From: Bog-756 sp963776225 | GTDB taxonomy: Bacteria > Actinomycetota > Acidimicrobiia > Acidimicrobiales > RAAP-2 | DNA length: 64,000 bases | Direction: 5' to 3' | Assembly: GCA_963776225.1 (NCBI GenBank) | Contig: CAVZLL010000004.1 | Location: 496,001 to 560,000 of the forward strand | Part shown: in pieces, positions 24,240-32,776 of the stretch | How positions within the stretch are numbered: position 1 is the first letter of the stretch | Layout: each line of letters starts with the position of its first letter | Made by a program: the position numbers and the translations under genes | The notes under the pieces: generated by a model | What the model was told of the DNA's origin: nothing | What the model saw: the letters and a program-made list of their open reading frames with translations, nothing else | Databases searched by the model: none

Positions 24240-25661
24240 GAGAAATAGTCAAGACCTGTGGATGGAAATCTGACCGACTACGCGGCGACCTCCTCGTCCA
24301 GCTCGTCTGATCGCTCGATCATCACCCCCTTTTCGAACTTCGCACCGGCCCGAACCAGCGCGACGAGGTGCGGTGCGTTGACCGCCCGCCACCGGGTCTG
24401 GGCCGACTCGATCAACTTGTAGGCCATGGCCAGTCCCGCAGCTCGTGAGCCCGGCCCCTTGGTCACCTTGGTCCGCAGTCGCACGGTGGCGAACGTGGAC
24501 TCGATGGGGTTGGTGGTCTTCAGGTGGATCCAGTGCTCGGCCGGGAAGGCGTAGAAGGCGAGCAGCTCCTCGCGGTCCTTTTCGACTTTCTCGGTCGCCT
24601 TCGGCCACTTGGCCTCGTAGTCCTTCACGAACTGGTCGAGGGCCTGCTCGGCGTGCTCTTTGTCCTCGGCGTCACGGACCTCTTTGAGGGCTGCCCGGGC
24701 GGCGGGCTGGGCCGACTTGGGCAGGGCGTTCATGACGTTGGCCATCTTGTGCACCCAGCACCGCTGGTGGACGGTCTCGGGGAAGACCTCAGAGAGCGCT
24801 CCCCAGAACCCGAGGGCACCGTCGCCGACGGCCAGCACCGGGGCGGTCATGCCCCGCCGCTTCAGTCCCCGCAGCACGTCGGCCCACGACTCGGTCGACT
24901 CCCGGTGACCGTCACTGATCGAGACCAGCTCCTTGGTCCCATCGGCCCGCACACCCACGATGACCAGGGCACACAGGCGTGCCTCTTCCAGTCGGACGTT
25001 GAAGTGGATGCCGTCGGCGTACACGTAGACGTAGTCGACGTCCTTCAAGGACCGGTGGGCGAACTGGTCCTGGTCCTTCTGCCACTCGGTGGTCAGCCGG
25101 GTGATCACCGAGGCCGACAGCCCGGCGGCCGAGCCGAAGAACTCCTCGAGAGCCGGGACGAAGTCCCCCGAGCTCATCCCGTGGAGGTACAGCAGCGGCA
25201 GCACCTCGGCCACCTTCGGGGACTTCCTCGCCCACGGGGGCAGGATCGCAGAGCGGAACCGCATCCTCTCGCCGGTCACCTCGTCGACCCGGCGGTCGTC
25301 CACCCGTGGGGCCCGGACCTCGACCGGGCCCGCCCCGGTGACCAGCGATCCGGGCATTCGCATGCCCGTTGCGGACCACCAGACGGTGGCCCTGTTCGTC
25401 CCGCTCGTCGGCCAGACCGGTCAGGTAGGCGTCGACCTCGGCCTCGAGGGCAGCGGCCAGCATCCGCCGGGCCCCTTCGGCGATCAGTTCATCCAAGGTG
25501 CTCTGCATCTCCGCGCCCGCGGCCTCATCAACATGTACTCTCAACATTGGCGTTCCTTCCTCGCCGGCGTTCCACCGCCAGCGTTTCTCTGATGTGTTCA
25601 AAGAGGAAGGTACGTCGCGCCCTCGGTCAGGTGGTGCATCCACAAGTTCTGGTTATAACTC
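24240..25661. mobile_element. IS256-family insertion sequence, 1,422 bp
   Basis: The boundaries are fixed by the 9-bp direct repeats on both sides. Both ends start with GAG and share an imperfect inverted repeat of nearly 40 bp whose best blocks are TGTGGATG and CTGACCGA. Length, duplication size and transposase type all fit IS256. The transposase gene is on the minus strand and is frameshifted. Removing the element and one repeat restores the target gene. Confidence 0.92.
24278..25547 (-). pseudogene. IS256 family transposase (Mutator-type), frameshifted
   Basis: About 420 residues. The N-terminal part (MLRVHVDEAAGAEMQSTL to RNGHANAR) and the main part (TGAGPVEVRAPRVDDRR onward) are in different frames, changed near 25350. 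Expected Mutator features are present: the DDE segment around VYVYADGIHFNVR, VGVRADGTKELV, VGDGALGFWGAL, the QRCWVHKMANVMNALPKS block, and the late TTNPIESTFATVRLR with the catalytic Glu. The ATG at 25547 follows GGAAGGAA. IS256 elements do not normally use programmed frameshifting, so this copy is disabled or misread. Confidence 0.9.
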
Positions 25662-25670
25662 TGTGAGAAA
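25662..25670. repeat. Right target-site duplication
   Basis: TGTGAGAAA, identical to 24231-24239. Confidence 0.9.
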
Positions 25671-25928
25671 TGCCGCAAGGATCTCTGCCGTAACACCCTT
25701 TTCTGGGAGGCAGACCGGAAGGTCCTATCTATCCGTGCCCAACAACGTGCCGCACGCGCACGAGACGCCATCATGCCGACTTCGAAGATGCAGGACGTAG
25801 TGCAGCGTGCAGAGGCGCATTTCGACCGGCGGTACGCCAAGCTCTTGAGCCAACTCGAACTGCTTCAGCGTCTGCGGTTTGGCCAAGAGGTGGACCCACC
25901 CTTGAGAATCGAGGTTACCGACCAGTAA
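25671..25928 (+). pseudogene. 3' part of the gene split by IS256
   Basis: 85 codons directly after the right duplication, in frame with the 5' part: CRKDLCRNTLFWEADRKVLS, then a basic helix and a C-terminal FDRRYAKLLSQLELLQRLRF helix, which is the usual end of this RTPEGK family. It ends TAA at 25926. It has no start of its own. Confidence 0.85.
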
Positions 25929-26111
25929 CCGCTATCTCGCCGTCCGGCGAAATTACAAAACAAACTCTGCCGCGAGACGCTGACCAGACAGGTGTGGACA
26001 CTCCCCGCCTTAACCTGTGGAGGTCCCCCTCCCCCGCTGCCGCAGCCCCTGGCCAGGGGGTTTCATGAACATCCCAAGGATGCTCAGGCGCAAGCGTGAG
26101 CGTCGTTGGAG
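25929..26111. other. Short gene-free stretch
   Basis: No gene seen between the split gene and the HNH fragment. Confidence 0.4.
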
Positions 26112-26247
26112 GTGCGCCAGGCCCCACGTAGCGGTCGTAGATCTCGCGCGCCCATTCGATCGCATCCCCTACCCGGATGCCTGACCGTTGCGGGCGCGTC
26201 CACAACTCGAGATTCTCCGGGCGGTTGTCGTCCCGCAGGGCTTGACG
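26112..26247 (-). pseudogene. HNH endonuclease C-terminal fragment
   Basis: About 45 residues reading RQALRDDNRPENLELWTRPQ, then GIRVGDAIEWAREIYDRYVG. DNRPENLELW is the end of the HNH motif of phage/homing-type HNH nucleases, and the residues after it are the usual tail. The HxxN part before it is missing, cut off exactly where a decarboxylase fragment starts on the other strand. Confidence 0.65.
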
Positions 26248-26255
26248 ACGATCTC

Positions 26256-26613
26256 GGCAACCTCGGCTCGGCTGAGGAGGCGTTCCTGGCCAACTTCCCG
26301 TCCGACTTCCGGTACGTGCTAGGGCTGCAGGAGGCCTCGGTCGTCGCGATGGCCGATGGCTACGCACAGGCCACGCGCCACCCGGCGTTGATCAACCTGC
26401 ACACTGGGGCCGGACTGGGCAACGCGATGGGTACCTGCTGACGGCTTTCCAAAATAGGACGCCGCTGATTGTTACCGCCGTTCAGCAGACCCGGGAGATG
26501 CTGCTGCTGGAGCCGTGGCTGACCAACGTGGACGCGACCGCTACCGCGTCCGTGGGTCAAATGGGCTTATAAGCCGGTGCGAGCTCAAGACGTACCAGCC
26601 GCGTTCATGCGCG
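26256..26613 (+). pseudogene. ThDP-dependent decarboxylase fragment (benzoylformate decarboxylase-like)
   Basis: An N-terminal Pyr-domain fragment of a thiamine-diphosphate enzyme of the benzoylformate decarboxylase group. It reads GNLGSAEEAFLANFPSDFRY, then VLGLQEASVVAMADGYAQAT with the catalytic Glu, NLHTGAGLGNAMG, and after a frame change TAFQNRTPLIVTAVQQTREM, then PWVKWAYKPVRAQDVPAAFM after another. At least two indels and loss of all downstream domains mark it as dead. Confidence 0.75.
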
Positions 26614-26683
26614 GCTTATAACGGCTCTCCATCGGACGCCGCAGAAGCGATGGAGAGCATCCTTACTTCCCGTGGTGAACGCG

Positions 26684-27355
26684 TCACGCTGGAGCGTCGG
26701 GGTGCGGGTCCCGGAGGCCTTTGAGGCCTCGGATCACCGCAGCGCAGCCGAGCTCGAACAGCTCGTCTCGTGAGAACCGAGTCGAACCGGTCACCCCTTC
26801 GAGCGTTGGGGGCGGCGCACTGCTTGCGATGGCATCGGCCATCGCGTCGAGGTCGATCTGCCCGGTCATGAAGGTGAAGAGCGTGGCAAAGCAGACAACC
26901 GCCGCATCCGGGGCGAACCCGCCGTCCTGGAGGATGGCAAGAACCCCCTCGGCTAGTCGAGTTCCTTCAGTTGTTCCTGGATCGCCGAGCCGAGAGGACA
27001 CACCCGGATGATCGGCAAATACCCGGCGGGCATCAGCTAACAGGCGCATGAGGCGCTCCTCCCAGATCGCCTCGTCTGGTTCGGGCACGGAGATGTCGCG
27101 GAGGATGTGGTCGACGACGAGCGCGTGGAGGGACTCCTTGCTCGTCACGTAGTGGTAGATGGTCATCGGCGGAACGTCCAGCTCCCTGGCGAGTGCCCGC
27201 ATCGACAGGTTCTGGAGACCCACCTCTCGGGTGAGCCGAAGGGCCGCCGTGACGATCTCGTTCTCGCTCAACGAGGGTGGACGCCCGCGGCCGCGGGGAC
27301 CGCTTGAAGCGAGGTGGTCCGACGGAGTAATCGACGAACTGCAGGGCGGAGGCAT
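26684..27355 (-). CDS. TetR-family regulator
   Basis: A 223-residue repressor-type protein. The DNA-binding helix-turn-helix is at about 28-74 (IVTAALRLTREVGLQNLSMR, then ALARELDVPPMTIYHYVTSK), followed by a helical ligand-binding domain. It lies 464 bp from the divergent P450 gene and behind a short reading frame on its own strand. A 21-bp palindrome at 27755-27775 before the P450 is a good candidate operator. The ligand is probably the P450 substrate or a related hydrophobic compound (inference). Confidence 0.85.
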   Translation of the reverse strand: MPPPCSSSITPSDHLASSGPRGRGRPPSLSENEIVTAALRLTREVGLQNLSMRALARELDVPPMTIYHYVTSKESLHALVVDHILRDISVPEPDEAIWEERLMRLLADARRVFADHPGVSSRLGDPGTTEGTRLAEGVLAILQDGGFAPDAAVVCFATLFTFMTGQIDLDAMADAIASSAPPPTLEGVTGSTRFSRDELFELGCAAVIRGLKGLRDPHPDAPA

Positions 27356-27367
27356 CTGAGTGGCGAG

Positions 27368-27691
27368 TCAGTCGCGCAGGGCGAACTTGGTGTAGCGGCC
27401 GCCCGATATCCGCTCGGACACGTGGAGGTTGCCGTCGAGGACCAGGGTGATCCCGTGACCCTCAGTCAGATCCAAGGGAAGCACACGTCGGACGACGCCG
27501 TACTCGTCGAAGGCGACCAATTGCCCGGCGCGGAACCCGATGAGTTCATCTTCAGCCGTCACGACCAGCCCGGAGTGGGCCCACGACGAGCCCGAGCCTG
27601 GCACCTCCGACAGATCGGCCCAATCGGTCGCCATGTCGACATGGGGCACTCTCGGCTCGTGGTCGCTGGTTGACACGGATCGTGACCTCAT
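27368..27691 (-). CDS. Truncated beta-propeller-like protein
   Basis: 107 residues that look like the first blade of an NHL/SMP-30-type propeller (GLVVTAEDELIGFRAGQLVA, then GHGITLVLDGNLHVSE). The usual full protein is several times longer and the sequence stops abruptly after RYTKFALRD, 12 bp before the TetR start. It is probably a remnant created by deletion; a short functional protein is less likely. Confidence 0.5.
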   Translation of the reverse strand: MRSRSVSTSDHEPRVPHVDMATDWADLSEVPGSGSSWAHSGLVVTAEDELIGFRAGQLVAFDEYGVVRRVLPLDLTEGHGITLVLDGNLHVSERISGGRYTKFALRD

Positions 27692-27754
27692 GCGCTCGGT
27701 GTCCTGGTTACAGAAGACAGCACGCCCTAAGGCGAGCTGCGCCTTCGCAGGCTA

Positions 27755-27775
27755 TTCTAGTATGCTGTACGAGAA
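27755..27775. promoter_or_regulatory. Palindromic operator candidate for TetR/P450
   Basis: TTCTAGTA-N5-TACGAGAA, arms of the form TTCTNGTA/TACNAGAA, placed 45 bp before the P450 GTG and 64 bp before the minus-strand gene. Position and symmetry suit a TetR dimer. Confidence 0.55.
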
Positions 27776-27819
27776 CTCGAAAGTCACCGCCCGCCTGAGC
27801 GGGCGAAGGAAGGTCCACG

Positions 27820-29037
27820 GTGGACAAGGGAATCCCCGGAACATTGCTGCTCGACCCTGAGGTTCTCGACGATCCCTACCCCTTCTACCGCCGACTGCGC
27901 GATGAAGCGCCGGTATGGGGGGTTCCCGGTAGCGAGGTGTTCACCGTGAGCACCTTCGAGCTCGTCTCCGAGGCGGCAGGCCGAGTCGAAGACTTCTCAT
28001 CGAACATGAAGTGCCTGCTCTATCGCGATGACGCAGCGTTGCCCAGTCGGTTGGACTTCGGAGATGGGGGTCAAGCACTGGCAACTGCCGATCCTCCACT
28101 GCATGCGATCCACCGCAATGCGGTCTTTCCCGAACTGGTGGCGAAGAGGATGGAGGCCCTGGAGCCGGACATTGTCGAGTTGGCCGAGAGCCTGGTCAGC
28201 CGAGCGCTGGGTGCTGGGAACGTCGAATTCATGACAGCGATCGGCAATATCGTGCCCATCACCATGATCAGCCGCCTGGTCGGGTTCCGGAACAGCAACC
28301 TCGACGAACTCTGGACTTCAGCGGTCAACGGCACACGGTTGGTGGGATCCACTCTTGCTCTCGACGACCTGATCGCGACCGCGTCAGGTATGGACGGAAT
28401 CCTCGTTTGGATCGCAGGCCAATTGTCGGTGGCGTTGAAGGAGTCGAGTGACGATCTCCTAGGAACCGTCGCACACGCGGTCAAAGACGGTGCGCTGTCC
28501 GAACCCGAGGCAATCGGCATCCTTACGACGTTGTTGAGCGCCGGCGGGGAGACAACCACCAGTCTTCTCGGCAATGCAGTCCGCATGTTGGCAGAGCGCC
28601 CAGACCTTCAGGAACATCTTCGTCAGAACCCCGACCAGATCACCACCTTTGCGGAGGAGGCGCTTCGTATCGAGTCTCCCTTCCGCTACATGATGCGCTT
28701 TGTCCCGGAGGACACCATGCTCGGTGGTGAATCCATCCCGGCTGGTTCAACCGTTCTGCTGTTGTGGGGGTCCGCCAATCGAGACCCCGCGGAGTTCGAG
28801 CACCCCGACGAGATTGACCTGGAGCGTCGCATTCCACGACGTCACGTGGCCTTTGGGCGCGGTATCCACCACTGTGTCGGGGCTCCCCTCGCGCGGGTTG
28901 AAGCACGAACTGTCCTGACGGTGCTGCTGGAGCAAACCAAGAACATCCGCCTGCAGCCCGACCATACGCCCAGCTGGGTCCGTAGCCTCTTGGTCCGCCG
29001 CCACGAAGAACTGCCGGTGCGCCTTGATGCCAAGTAG
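27820..29037 (+). CDS. Cytochrome P450
   Basis: A 405-residue soluble bacterial P450. The I-helix oxygen-binding motif is AGGETTT (241-247), the K-helix ExxR is EALR (280-283), and the haem loop FGRGIHHCVG has the cysteine ligand at C352. A GTG start follows GAAGGAAGG. It hydroxylates a hydrophobic substrate using external ferredoxin and reductase, neither of which is adjacent. The neighbouring Rieske oxygenase and DapB-like reductase suggest steroid, terpenoid or aromatic catabolism; the substrate is not identifiable. Confidence 0.92.
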   Translation: MDKGIPGTLLLDPEVLDDPYPFYRRLRDEAPVWGVPGSEVFTVSTFELVSEAAGRVEDFSSNMKCLLYRDDAALPSRLDFGDGGQALATADPPLHAIHRNAVFPELVAKRMEALEPDIVELAESLVSRALGAGNVEFMTAIGNIVPITMISRLVGFRNSNLDELWTSAVNGTRLVGSTLALDDLIATASGMDGILVWIAGQLSVALKESSDDLLGTVAHAVKDGALSEPEAIGILTTLLSAGGETTTSLLGNAVRMLAERPDLQEHLRQNPDQITTFAEEALRIESPFRYMMRFVPEDTMLGGESIPAGSTVLLLWGSANRDPAEFEHPDEIDLERRIPRRHVAFGRGIHHCVGAPLARVEARTVLTVLLEQTKNIRLQPDHTPSWVRSLLVRRHEELPVRLDAK

Positions 29038-29084
29038 GAGACGCTGGCGCGCCAGGGCTCGCGGTTACCGTTGGCCGGGCCGGA

Positions 29085-30035
29085 TCACTCTCCGTCCGAG
29101 TAGAACTGCCGGAACCAGCGGCGATATTGCGCGACCGGGCCATCGTTCTTTGTGAGCATCGGGCGGTCACGATAGATCTTGTGCTCCCAGATCGGCACAT
29201 CCTGAGTGAACTGCTCATTGGTGATCCGGTCATTGAGTTCGCTGATCGACGCTGTGGCGTCCTCGTCGGGCAGTGCCTTCATCGAGAAGCAAAGGTTCAC
29301 TTCCGTGAACTCCTCGTCGATGGGAGTCTGCGTGATGTAGGTCAGCATCTCGATCGGGTCTTGGGCCACCTCGACTGCGACGATCCCAGGTCCGCACGTC
29401 GTGGTGATCGTCTGGATTTCGTATCCTTCCACATCCACCGCTGTCACCTTCAGGTTCTGCTCGACGATCATCGAGGGTCCCTCAAATCGAACCTCGAAGT
29501 GATCCCTCTCCGGGCGTGACATGTCGTGGACCGCAGAGAAGTGCGACCGGTCGATGATGTTCTCCGTCAGGTCCTGGACATGGACCCTCACCCGGTAGGA
29601 GTTGGTCCTCCAGAGCGTCCAGTTCGACTCATCGGGCCGGTAGCCGATCACTTCGTAGTTCGGGGGAGCACCTCCAACATGGTGCCAGACGAAGATGTGG
29701 CCATTGCGTTCACATACCGGCCACGCTCGAACACTTGCCCGAGGCCTCCGATCGAGTCCTGGCACCTCGACGAGCTGTCCATCACCGTCAAACCGCCAAC
29801 CATGGAACGGACAGGCGAGCCCGTCCCCGCACACGCGACCGCCGACGCCCAAATTGGCTCCCAGGTGAGGGCAGTGGGCATCAAAGACTCGAGCGGTCCC
29901 ATCCTCACCGCGGAAGAGCACCAGATCGCTCTCGAGGTACGACACCGGCCGAACCGCGCCTGGTTCGAGGTCCGCAGCAGCACTGACGCTGAACCAGCCG
30001 TTGGGGGACGCGGGAAAGGGGTATCGGGAGCTCAT
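29085..30035 (-). CDS. Rieske non-haem iron oxygenase (KshA-like)
   Basis: The oxygenase component of a Rieske monooxygenase, 316 residues from the chosen ATG, which lies 5 bp after the stop of the preceding reductase gene; a longer frame would overlap that gene. The Rieske cluster is CPHLGANLG (C55, H57) and CPFHGW (C75, H78). The mononuclear iron ligands are in NIIDRSHFSAVHD (D162, H165, H170). The layout is like 3-ketosteroid 9-alpha-hydroxylase oxygenases. The required reductase is not in the window. It acts together with the P450 cluster (inference). Confidence 0.88.
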   Translation of the reverse strand: MSSRYPFPASPNGWFSVSAAADLEPGAVRPVSYLESDLVLFRGEDGTARVFDAHCPHLGANLGVGGRVCGDGLACPFHGWRFDGDGQLVEVPGLDRRPRASVRAWPVCERNGHIFVWHHVGGAPPNYEVIGYRPDESNWTLWRTNSYRVRVHVQDLTENIIDRSHFSAVHDMSRPERDHFEVRFEGPSMIVEQNLKVTAVDVEGYEIQTITTTCGPGIVAVEVAQDPIEMLTYITQTPIDEEFTEVNLCFSMKALPDEDATASISELNDRITNEQFTQDVPIWEHKIYRDRPMLTKNDGPVAQYRRWFRQFYSDGE

Positions 30036-30039
30036 CGAG

Positions 30040-31143
30040 CTAGTCGACCGCGGTCTGGATCGTGTCGTGGAATCTGGCGGCAAAGGCTCTGAGCGGCAGG
30101 TCGGCGCTCGTCATGAGTCCGGGCTTCGCCTCACACACCGACCGAATGGCGTTCAGCGCCGGCATGCCGGTGATGGTCATCCCCACCGAGGCGAAGTACT
30201 CCGGCGTCCAAGCGCCGTGCGGCATCCCCGATGCGGGGAAGATCATGTGTCGGTTGACGATCGTGGGATCACCCTCGACGGTGGTGATATAGCAGCCTTG
30301 GACATCCCAACGCGGTTCAGTCTTCGGAGTCATCTGCCATTCGAGATGCACCTCGATCTTTGACATGCCGCCGGAGATCCCCTTGAACTTGGCGAGGCTG
30401 CTTCCGACCGACCCCTCCCGCAACGTCCACCAGCCCAGGTCCACGTCCTCGGTGCAGGCACCAAGTTCACATTCGAACACAATATCGTCGATCTCGAGAT
30501 CGAGGCAGTCCGCCATCATGTAGATCGAGTCGGCAAAGACCGTGCACCCGGTCTCCAGCAGGCCGGGAACCTCAGGATCCTCCACGGGCCGGCCGTAGCC
30601 GACGTTCTTCCAGGTGTCGACCGAGTGATGGCACGAGACGTCAACGGTCTCCAACACCGTGATGTGGTCGACCCGACCCATCCCGGCAGTCGCCACCACA
30701 CTGAGGATCTGGGCCAGGCCGGGGTTCATACCCGTCCCGTAGAACGTCGCACCTCCGCGTCGGCCGGCAGCCTCGATGAGCTCGGTGGGCCTGATTCCGG
30801 ATGAATGTGGGTGGTTCCGATCGCGGTGATAGCCGGTGATCCAGTCCGACGTGGTCACGACGTTGATGCCAGCCTCGAGAAGCGTGCAGAACATGTCGAT
30901 ATCCGGCCAGACACCGTTGAAGTTCACGACGTCGGGCTTCGTTTCGATCACATCGTTCAACTCGCCGGTTGCAGCGATCCCGAGTGGTCCCATGCCGACA
31001 ATTTCACCGACGTCACGGCCGACCTTGTCGGACGAATAGCAGTACGTTCCGACCAGCTCGAGGTCGGGGTGCTCGGCGATGCGCTTGACCATCTCGGAGC
31101 CCACATTGCCAGTCGCAACCTGCACGACTCGAAGCTTCTGCAA
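30040..31143 (-). CDS. DapB-like NAD(P)-dependent oxidoreductase
   Basis: A 367-residue member of the dihydrodipicolinate-reductase-like group that includes 2,4-diaminopentanoate dehydrogenase. The Rossmann motif VVQVATGNVGSEM is at 6-18, followed by a DapB-type GINVVTTSDW segment near 93 and NPGLAQILSVVAT near 141. In actinobacteria, relatives often accompany Rieske/P450 catabolic genes, with unknown substrate. The start is TTG after GGAGGAGGG. It is the first gene of a two-gene operon with the Rieske oxygenase. A palindrome at 31196 lies 53 bp upstream. Confidence 0.85.
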   Translation of the reverse strand: MQKLRVVQVATGNVGSEMVKRIAEHPDLELVGTYCYSSDKVGRDVGEIVGMGPLGIAATGELNDVIETKPDVVNFNGVWPDIDMFCTLLEAGINVVTTSDWITGYHRDRNHPHSSGIRPTELIEAAGRRGGATFYGTGMNPGLAQILSVVATAGMGRVDHITVLETVDVSCHHSVDTWKNVGYGRPVEDPEVPGLLETGCTVFADSIYMMADCLDLEIDDIVFECELGACTEDVDLGWWTLREGSVGSSLAKFKGISGGMSKIEVHLEWQMTPKTEPRWDVQGCYITTVEGDPTIVNRHMIFPASGMPHGAWTPEYFASVGMTITGMPALNAIRSVCEAKPGLMTSADLPLRAFAARFHDTIQTAVD

Positions 31144-31195
31144 AAGAGCCCTCCTCCCCCGTTACGTGCCTACTCAAGGCATCATAAGGATGCGT

Positions 31196-31209
31196 TGGAC
31201 AGGTGTCCA
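31196..31209. promoter_or_regulatory. Palindromic operator candidate for the Rieske operon
   Basis: TGGACA-GG-TGTCCA, 53 bp before the TTG start; a further half-site TTGTCCA follows 9 bp away. It differs in sequence from the P450 palindrome, so a second regulator is implied. Confidence 0.5.
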
Positions 31210-31624
31210 GATCATTGTCCACATATGCAGGTGAGCGAGACGACGCAACGCCGGGAGCGCGAGGCCGACCCCGTGCACCTCCAGGCGACCAACGTGAGCT
31301 ACGTCGACATCACCCGTGTGAGCGGTTGGTCCAGTGAGGTGGCAGCCCATAGCCCTCAAATGGGCGCCGGCCAGCCAGGAAGAGGAAGGACGTCGCGATG
31401 GATCGCGAATCGAGAACCAGGAGCTCGACCAGAGCGAAGCTGAGCTCAGTCCGATCAGTACTGACCGTGTGCGCCGCGCTGCTGCCAACAGACGATCGGT
31501 CGCCACCCCCACGAACGAACGAGCGGGCGCTTAGGTGGAAGAGTGAGCATTGTGGGAGGCGCGCCCCGCCCGCACGTCCACGCGGCCGTACCTCCCACTC
31601 GGGTACCTGACGGTTGGCGGCACC
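31210..31624. other. Gene-free stretch
   Basis: About 415 bp with only short, unconvincing frames. No repeat or element recognised. Confidence 0.45.
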
Positions 31625-32776
31625 TTAGAGTTTGGCGGCACCGTTGCTGGCTGGAGGGACGGGTGCTGGCTGCGAGATACAGGCACCTGAAGGACCGGGG
31701 GTGGACACCGGACCGGCTGGCACTGTTGCCACCACGGTGCCGGCCCCGTTGAGCCCCACGACCGTTGCCCCAGCGGTGGCCGAAGCGCCCGCTGCAGCCA
31801 GTACGACGATGTTGTCGGTCGGGGCCGAGGCGTCGAGCACCACCCCGTTCGATGTCAAGCGCACGGAGTCCACGCCGGTGCCGACCCAGACGGCCACCCA
31901 CGTGACCGGCGAGCCCTCGACGACTCCGAATGTTCCCTCACCGAGGACGGTCAGACCCTGGGGCGCCGATGGTGAGCCCGCCGGCAGGAGCACCTGACCA
32001 TCCCCGACGGCCCGGGCGTTCGAGAGCTCGAGGACCACCTGGTTGCACGCGCTGGCCGGAGGGGAGGGAGCAGGTGTCGGAGGAGCCGGGCTGGAAGGAA
32101 CCGTCGAAGGAGGGACCGTGTTCGGGGGAAGCGTCGGGGGCACGCTGGCCGGAGGGATCGTCTGGCTGGGCGTTGCAGGACCGGACGAAGCCGTGCCTCC
32201 CGAAGCCGTGCCTCCCGAAGCCGACGCAGCTCCCGACGCGACCCCACTGCTGACGACCGGTGCCCCGGCCGGTTGGGCGCAGAGGGCCCCGGTCGGGCAG
32301 GGGGGACTCCCGCCACCACCCGTCGGCGGACACGATCCGGCAGAAGCGCAGCCGGCCACACCGGTCGCGCCCGTGTCGTAGGCCCGGATGGCGATCCCCG
32401 ATACCGTCGTCCGGGAGAGCAGGAACGTGTCCGTCGGTTGGATGACGAAGGACGGACCAGCCCCCGGCGCGAGGTCCGCGCCAGCCGCCCCGAGTCGGGC
32501 CGTCGAGGGTGCGGCGGCACCCCGGGGGGGTGAGGTTCGGGCCCCCGTCGAGGCTGCCGGTGCGCCACTCTCGAGGCCGATGCCGGCGAACAGGCCGGCC
32601 CCTCCGACCAAGAGCGCCAGACCCACCGCGCCGGTGGTCCGTAGTCCGCGGACCCGAGAGGGTCGGGTCGAACGTCCGACCAGGGCCGCGAGGTCGGGGG
32701 TCGCTGTGACCGAGGCCGCCCGATGGGCGAAGCGGGAACGCAGGCGCTCCTCGATGGGATCGATGGGATCGGTCAT
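31625..32776 (-). CDS. Membrane-anchored partner of an ECF sigma factor
   Basis: A 383-residue protein. A cytoplasmic N-terminus (1-45, with DPIEERLRSRFAHRAA), one transmembrane helix (about 47-66), an extracytoplasmic domain with VIQPTDTFLLSRTTVSGIAI, a long Pro/Ser/Thr/Ala-rich stalk (about 155-245), and a C-terminal beta-rich domain. Its ATG overlaps the sigma gene stop by 4 bp, a typical sigma/anti-sigma arrangement, but the zinc anti-sigma HxxxCxxC motif is absent, so anti-sigma activity is inferred from position only. The stalk suggests contact with the cell wall. Confidence 0.65.
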   Translation of the reverse strand: MTDPIDPIEERLRSRFAHRAASVTATPDLAALVGRSTRPSRVRGLRTTGAVGLALLVGGAGLFAGIGLESGAPAASTGARTSPPRGAAAPSTARLGAAGADLAPGAGPSFVIQPTDTFLLSRTTVSGIAIRAYDTGATGVAGCASAGSCPPTGGGGSPPCPTGALCAQPAGAPVVSSGVASGAASASGGTASGGTASSGPATPSQTIPPASVPPTLPPNTVPPSTVPSSPAPPTPAPSPPASACNQVVLELSNARAVGDGQVLLPAGSPSAPQGLTVLGEGTFGVVEGSPVTWVAVWVGTGVDSVRLTSNGVVLDASAPTDNIVVLAAAGASATAGATVVGLNGAGTVVATVPAGPVSTPGPSGACISQPAPVPPASNGAAKL

